Source: Deltaproteobacteria bacterium | GTDB taxonomy: Bacteria; SZUA-79; Acidulodesulfobacterales; Acidulodesulfobacteraceae | Length of the DNA: 64,000 nucleotides | Direction of reading: 5' to 3' | NCBI GenBank assembly: GCA_023489335.1 | Contig: JAMDCP010000017.1 | Location: 1-64,000 of the forward strand | The notes under the pieces: generated by a model | What the model was told of the DNA's origin: nothing | Database searches by the model: none | What the model saw: the letters and a program-made list of their open reading frames with translations, nothing else | Program-made: the position numbers and the translations under genes | Shown here: in pieces, positions 61,745 to 64,000 of the stretch | Layout: each line of letters starts with the position of its first letter | Position numbering within the stretch: the first letter of the stretch is position 1

Positions 61745-63037
61745 GTGGAAAACGCAAGTTCCGAAATCGTTATAATCGCAATTATACTTTTATCTATTGC
61801 AATGGTCGGAGGTATTTTAACCAATTACCTTAAAATACCGTATGCTTCGATGCTGGTTTTAATCGGGCTTGCGGTCGGCTTATTCCATATTTTTCCCCAT
61901 TTGAAAATAACTCCCGCCATTATATATTATGTCTTTTTGCCGATATTGATAATGGAAGGGGCGGTTAAGTTTAAAGTCAAGACATTAAAAGAAAATCTCC
62001 TCCCGATTTCTGTTTACGCAATATTCGGAACAATTATTTCTACTATTTTGTCCGGACTGGCGCTTCATTATGTGTTCCGCATTCCCCTGAAACAATCTCT
62101 GCTGTTCGGCGCAATAATAAGCCCAACCGACCCTCTATCTATAATGGCATTGCTAAAAAATAACGGAAGCAAAAGTAATAAGAACGGGGAGGGCAGTGAG
62201 AACGGCGGCGAAAGCGGGAATAAACCGGGAGCAAGAGAAGGGATTGAAACCGTTCTTGAAGGCGAAAGCCTTTTCAACGACGGCATAAGCTTAGTTTTAT
62301 ATGAACTATTTTTAACGATAAATTTTAATAAAAACCCGGTTTTTATTATAGGAATCTCCTCTTTAAAGTTCCTATACACATTTCTTGGCGGGGCGGTGCT
62401 CGGCATAGGCTTAGGCTTTTTAATCTCGTTTATTCTTTCTTTTACCTATGATTATCTTGCCGAAATAATGATTTCGATTTTACTTGCGTATATATCGATT
62501 ATAGCGGCATATTATATAGGCGTATCGTTTATAATAACGATAATATTCAGCGGCATAATACTGGCAAATTATGGTTTCAAAAAAATGGTTTCGTCCCAGA
62601 CAATACAAGTTTTTCCTATCGTAATAGAATTCATGGCGTTTGTTTTGAATTCTTTAATATTTCTTTTAATAGGCATGGAGATGAATCTTTTTAAAATTTT
62701 AAATTTCTGGCTTGTTTCCGGTATTTTAATCGTTTTTGCCCTGTTTTCACGGGGCTTTTCGATATATATCCTTGCTCCGTTAATAAATTTTATTAAACAA
62801 AAATTTGAAATATTTTCAAAGGGTGTCGCTATGAATAACATTTATAAAAATTTTATGATTTTTGGCGGGCTGAGGGGCGCATTATCTATTGCAATGGCTC
62901 TATCCCTGCCTTTACACCTGAAAATGCGCTCCGAAATTATAACCTATGTCTTTATAATCGTGTTATTCTCGCTCACCGTTCAGGGGATAATCTTTGATAT
63001 TTACGCAAAAAAACGGATAAATAAATTTATATCTTAA
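61745..63037 (+). CDS. CPA1-family Na+/H+ antiporter (NhaP-like)
   Basis: 430 residues, starting at GTG with AAAGG upstream. Eleven or twelve membrane helices. 'SPTDPLSIMALLK' and 'VLEGESLFNDGISLVLYE' carry the ion-binding Asp and the Glu/Asn-Asp motif of CPA1; 'MIFGGLRGALSIAMALSLP' is the C-terminal signature. Residues 139-164, between the two ion motifs, are a Gly/Asn/Ser/Lys-rich insertion not usual in the family. Exchanges Na+ or K+ for protons for pH and salt control. Confidence 0.88.
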   Translation: MENASSEIVIIAIILLSIAMVGGILTNYLKIPYASMLVLIGLAVGLFHIFPHLKITPAIIYYVFLPILIMEGAVKFKVKTLKENLLPISVYAIFGTIISTILSGLALHYVFRIPLKQSLLFGAIISPTDPLSIMALLKNNGSKSNKNGEGSENGGESGNKPGAREGIETVLEGESLFNDGISLVLYELFLTINFNKNPVFIIGISSLKFLYTFLGGAVLGIGLGFLISFILSFTYDYLAEIMISILLAYISIIAAYYIGVSFIITIIFSGIILANYGFKKMVSSQTIQVFPIVIEFMAFVLNSLIFLLIGMEMNLFKILNFWLVSGILIVFALFSRGFSIYILAPLINFIKQKFEIFSKGVAMNNIYKNFMIFGGLRGALSIAMALSLPLHLKMRSEIITYVFIIVLFSLTVQGIIFDIYAKKRINKFIS

Positions 63038-63063
63038 AAACGATAGCAAATAACAAATACGAC

Positions 63064-64000
63064 ATGGAAATAATAAAAATAGATTCCTTAGCATACAAAG
63101 GTTACGGCGTCGGAAGGGTTAATTCCAGGGTTGTGTTTGTGGATTACGCCTGCCCCGGGGATACCTTAAAAATAGAAATTTACGATGAGCGTAAGAATTA
63201 TGCCTTTGGCAAAATCATTGAAATTATAAACCCGTCGCAAAATAGGATTGCGCCGGTTTGCAAGCACTTTGGCGTTTGCGGGGGATGCAACTATCTACAT
63301 ATACCGTACGAAGAGGAACTTTACTGGAAAGCGGAGATTTTTAAGACCGAATTTAAAAAGGCTTTTAAAGATTTTGAAAATGTTAATTTAATAAACGATT
63401 TTAAAACCCAAAATTATCTTGGATACAGGCAAAAGCTCGGGTTGAAAATTTCCCCTCCTTTCATCGGGTTTTATAAAAAATTATCCCATAATATCGTCGA
63501 TATAGAATATTGCCATCTCGCAAAAGCCGGCGTAAACGAACTGTTAAAAAATGTAAGAAATATACTCTTAAGCGGCAATTACAGGGATAATTTTTTGAAC
63601 GAAATATCTTCCGTAACGCTGACGGATGCAGGACTAAAAAATATAACTTTTAGTTTAAAAAGTCATATCCGGAACCTGCGCCAAAATTATGATTTAACCT
63701 TTAAGGATATAATGGAAAGAACGGGGGCGGATAATGTCTTTGTCGAGTGCAGGCAGAAAAAGGGGGATAAGGAAGGTAAAAAGATTATAAAATACAGCAG
63801 GGACAGGGATAAAAATGATAAAAATTTACGCTGCCAGAGTAATTACTTCACGCTAAAAGGCAAAAAATTTACATACGACCTCCCGTCTTTCATTCAGGTT
63901 AACAAGGAACAAAATGAGAATATAATAGGGAATGTAACGGCGTATATTAAAAACCTTAATGAAAACAGGGGAATTTATTTTAATAGCTCCCTCGATTTAT
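63064..64000 (+). CDS. RlmD/TrmA-type RNA uracil-5 methyltransferase (partial, runs off window)
   Basis: The frame opens at ATG 63064, 26 bases after the antiporter stop, and is open for 312 codons to the window end. It starts with a TRAM-like domain ('IDSLAYKGYGVGRVNSRVVF', 'DYACPGDTLKIEIYD'), followed by the 4Fe-4S ligands 'CKHFGVCGGCNYLH'. The next block 'NYLGYRQKLGLKI' and 'FIGFYKKLSHNIVDIEYCHL' is the RumA/RlmD core. 'SFIQVNKEQNENI' precedes the SAM-binding domain, which is cut off. Methylates uracil in 23S rRNA or tRNA; which one cannot be told. The middle (about 235-265) is unusually Lys-rich. Confidence 0.85.
   Translation, partial: MEIIKIDSLAYKGYGVGRVNSRVVFVDYACPGDTLKIEIYDERKNYAFGKIIEIINPSQNRIAPVCKHFGVCGGCNYLHIPYEEELYWKAEIFKTEFKKAFKDFENVNLINDFKTQNYLGYRQKLGLKISPPFIGFYKKLSHNIVDIEYCHLAKAGVNELLKNVRNILLSGNYRDNFLNEISSVTLTDAGLKNITFSLKSHIRNLRQNYDLTFKDIMERTGADNVFVECRQKKGDKEGKKIIKYSRDRDKNDKNLRCQSNYFTLKGKKFTYDLPSFIQVNKEQNENIIGNVTAYIKNLNENRGIYFNSSLDL

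Overview
The window looks like an AT-rich chromosome segment from a Gram-negative bacterium. Outer-membrane biogenesis is well represented: LptA, LptB, LptC, LptF, LptG, KdsA, KdsC, KdsD and a beta-barrel porin with a terminal Phe. The gene orders kdsA-kdsD-kdsC-lptC-lptA-lptB-rpoN-hpf-rapZ, xerC-hslV-hslU and ntrY-ntrX, with a DUF4390 gene beside ntrY, are those of Proteobacteria and of deltaproteobacteria-like lineages. I infer a member of the former Deltaproteobacteria or a related phylum, but the sequence alone does not fix the taxon.

Layout. (1) Positions 1-4.5 kb form an accessory strip with at least six toxin-antitoxin loci of different families. Several are truncated, and copies of a short repeat lie between many of them. 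(2) 4.5-17 kb hold a DciA-like protein, a zinc-ribbon membrane protein, an NtrB-like kinase, a nitrogen operon (porin-glnK-amtB) behind a well-matched sigma-54 promoter, the ntrX/ntrY two-component pair, a metallo-beta-lactamase-fold hydrolase and lptF-lptG. (3) 17-21 kb run on the plus strand: a degenerate response regulator, nadC, birA and coaX. (4) 21-50.6 kb are an almost unbroken minus-strand run of about 30 kb. In transcription order it is xerC, hslV, hslU, argB, argD, argF, argG, argH, a lipoprotein, an NHL-propeller protein, a flavin reductase, an RpiB-like protein, radA, a polyprenyl synthase, lysA, dapA, dapB, pyrG, kdsA, kdsD, kdsC, lptC, lptA, lptB, rpoN, hpf, rapZ, metK and ahcY. 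(5) 50.7-64 kb hold uppP, a FAH-family/MFS-exporter pair, a compact alpha-glucan phosphorylase, a zinc alcohol dehydrogenase, a sugar-nucleotide epimerase, a ClC channel, tRNA-Glu(CTC), a tiny membrane protein, rmlA, a Na+/H+ antiporter and the start of an RlmD-type rRNA methyltransferase.

How the genes fit together. rpoN (sigma-54), the NtrY/NtrX pair and the sigma-54 promoter of porin-glnK-amtB make a plausible self-contained nitrogen-response circuit. KdsD, KdsA and KdsC make Kdo for the lipid A core, and LptB/F/G with LptC and LptA export the finished LPS. Arginine, lysine/diaminopimelate and activated-methyl-cycle genes (metK, ahcY) fill the rest of the minus-strand run.

Most unusual signals. 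One is a family of nested palindromic, MITE-like elements of about 108 bp whose inner hairpins differ by paired changes; one copy supplies the kdsC start codon. Another is a repeat-like GC-rich hairpin read in frame inside lptA. Two proteins look like pseudo-enzymes: an RpiB-like protein lacking its catalytic residues, and a receiver domain lacking its phospho-acceptor Asp and fused to a PopZ-like tail. Perfect palindromes overlap or sit near promoters, notably at 3408-3440, 9815-9832 and 51812-51839. I saw no CRISPR array, rRNA operon, prophage or complete insertion sequence.
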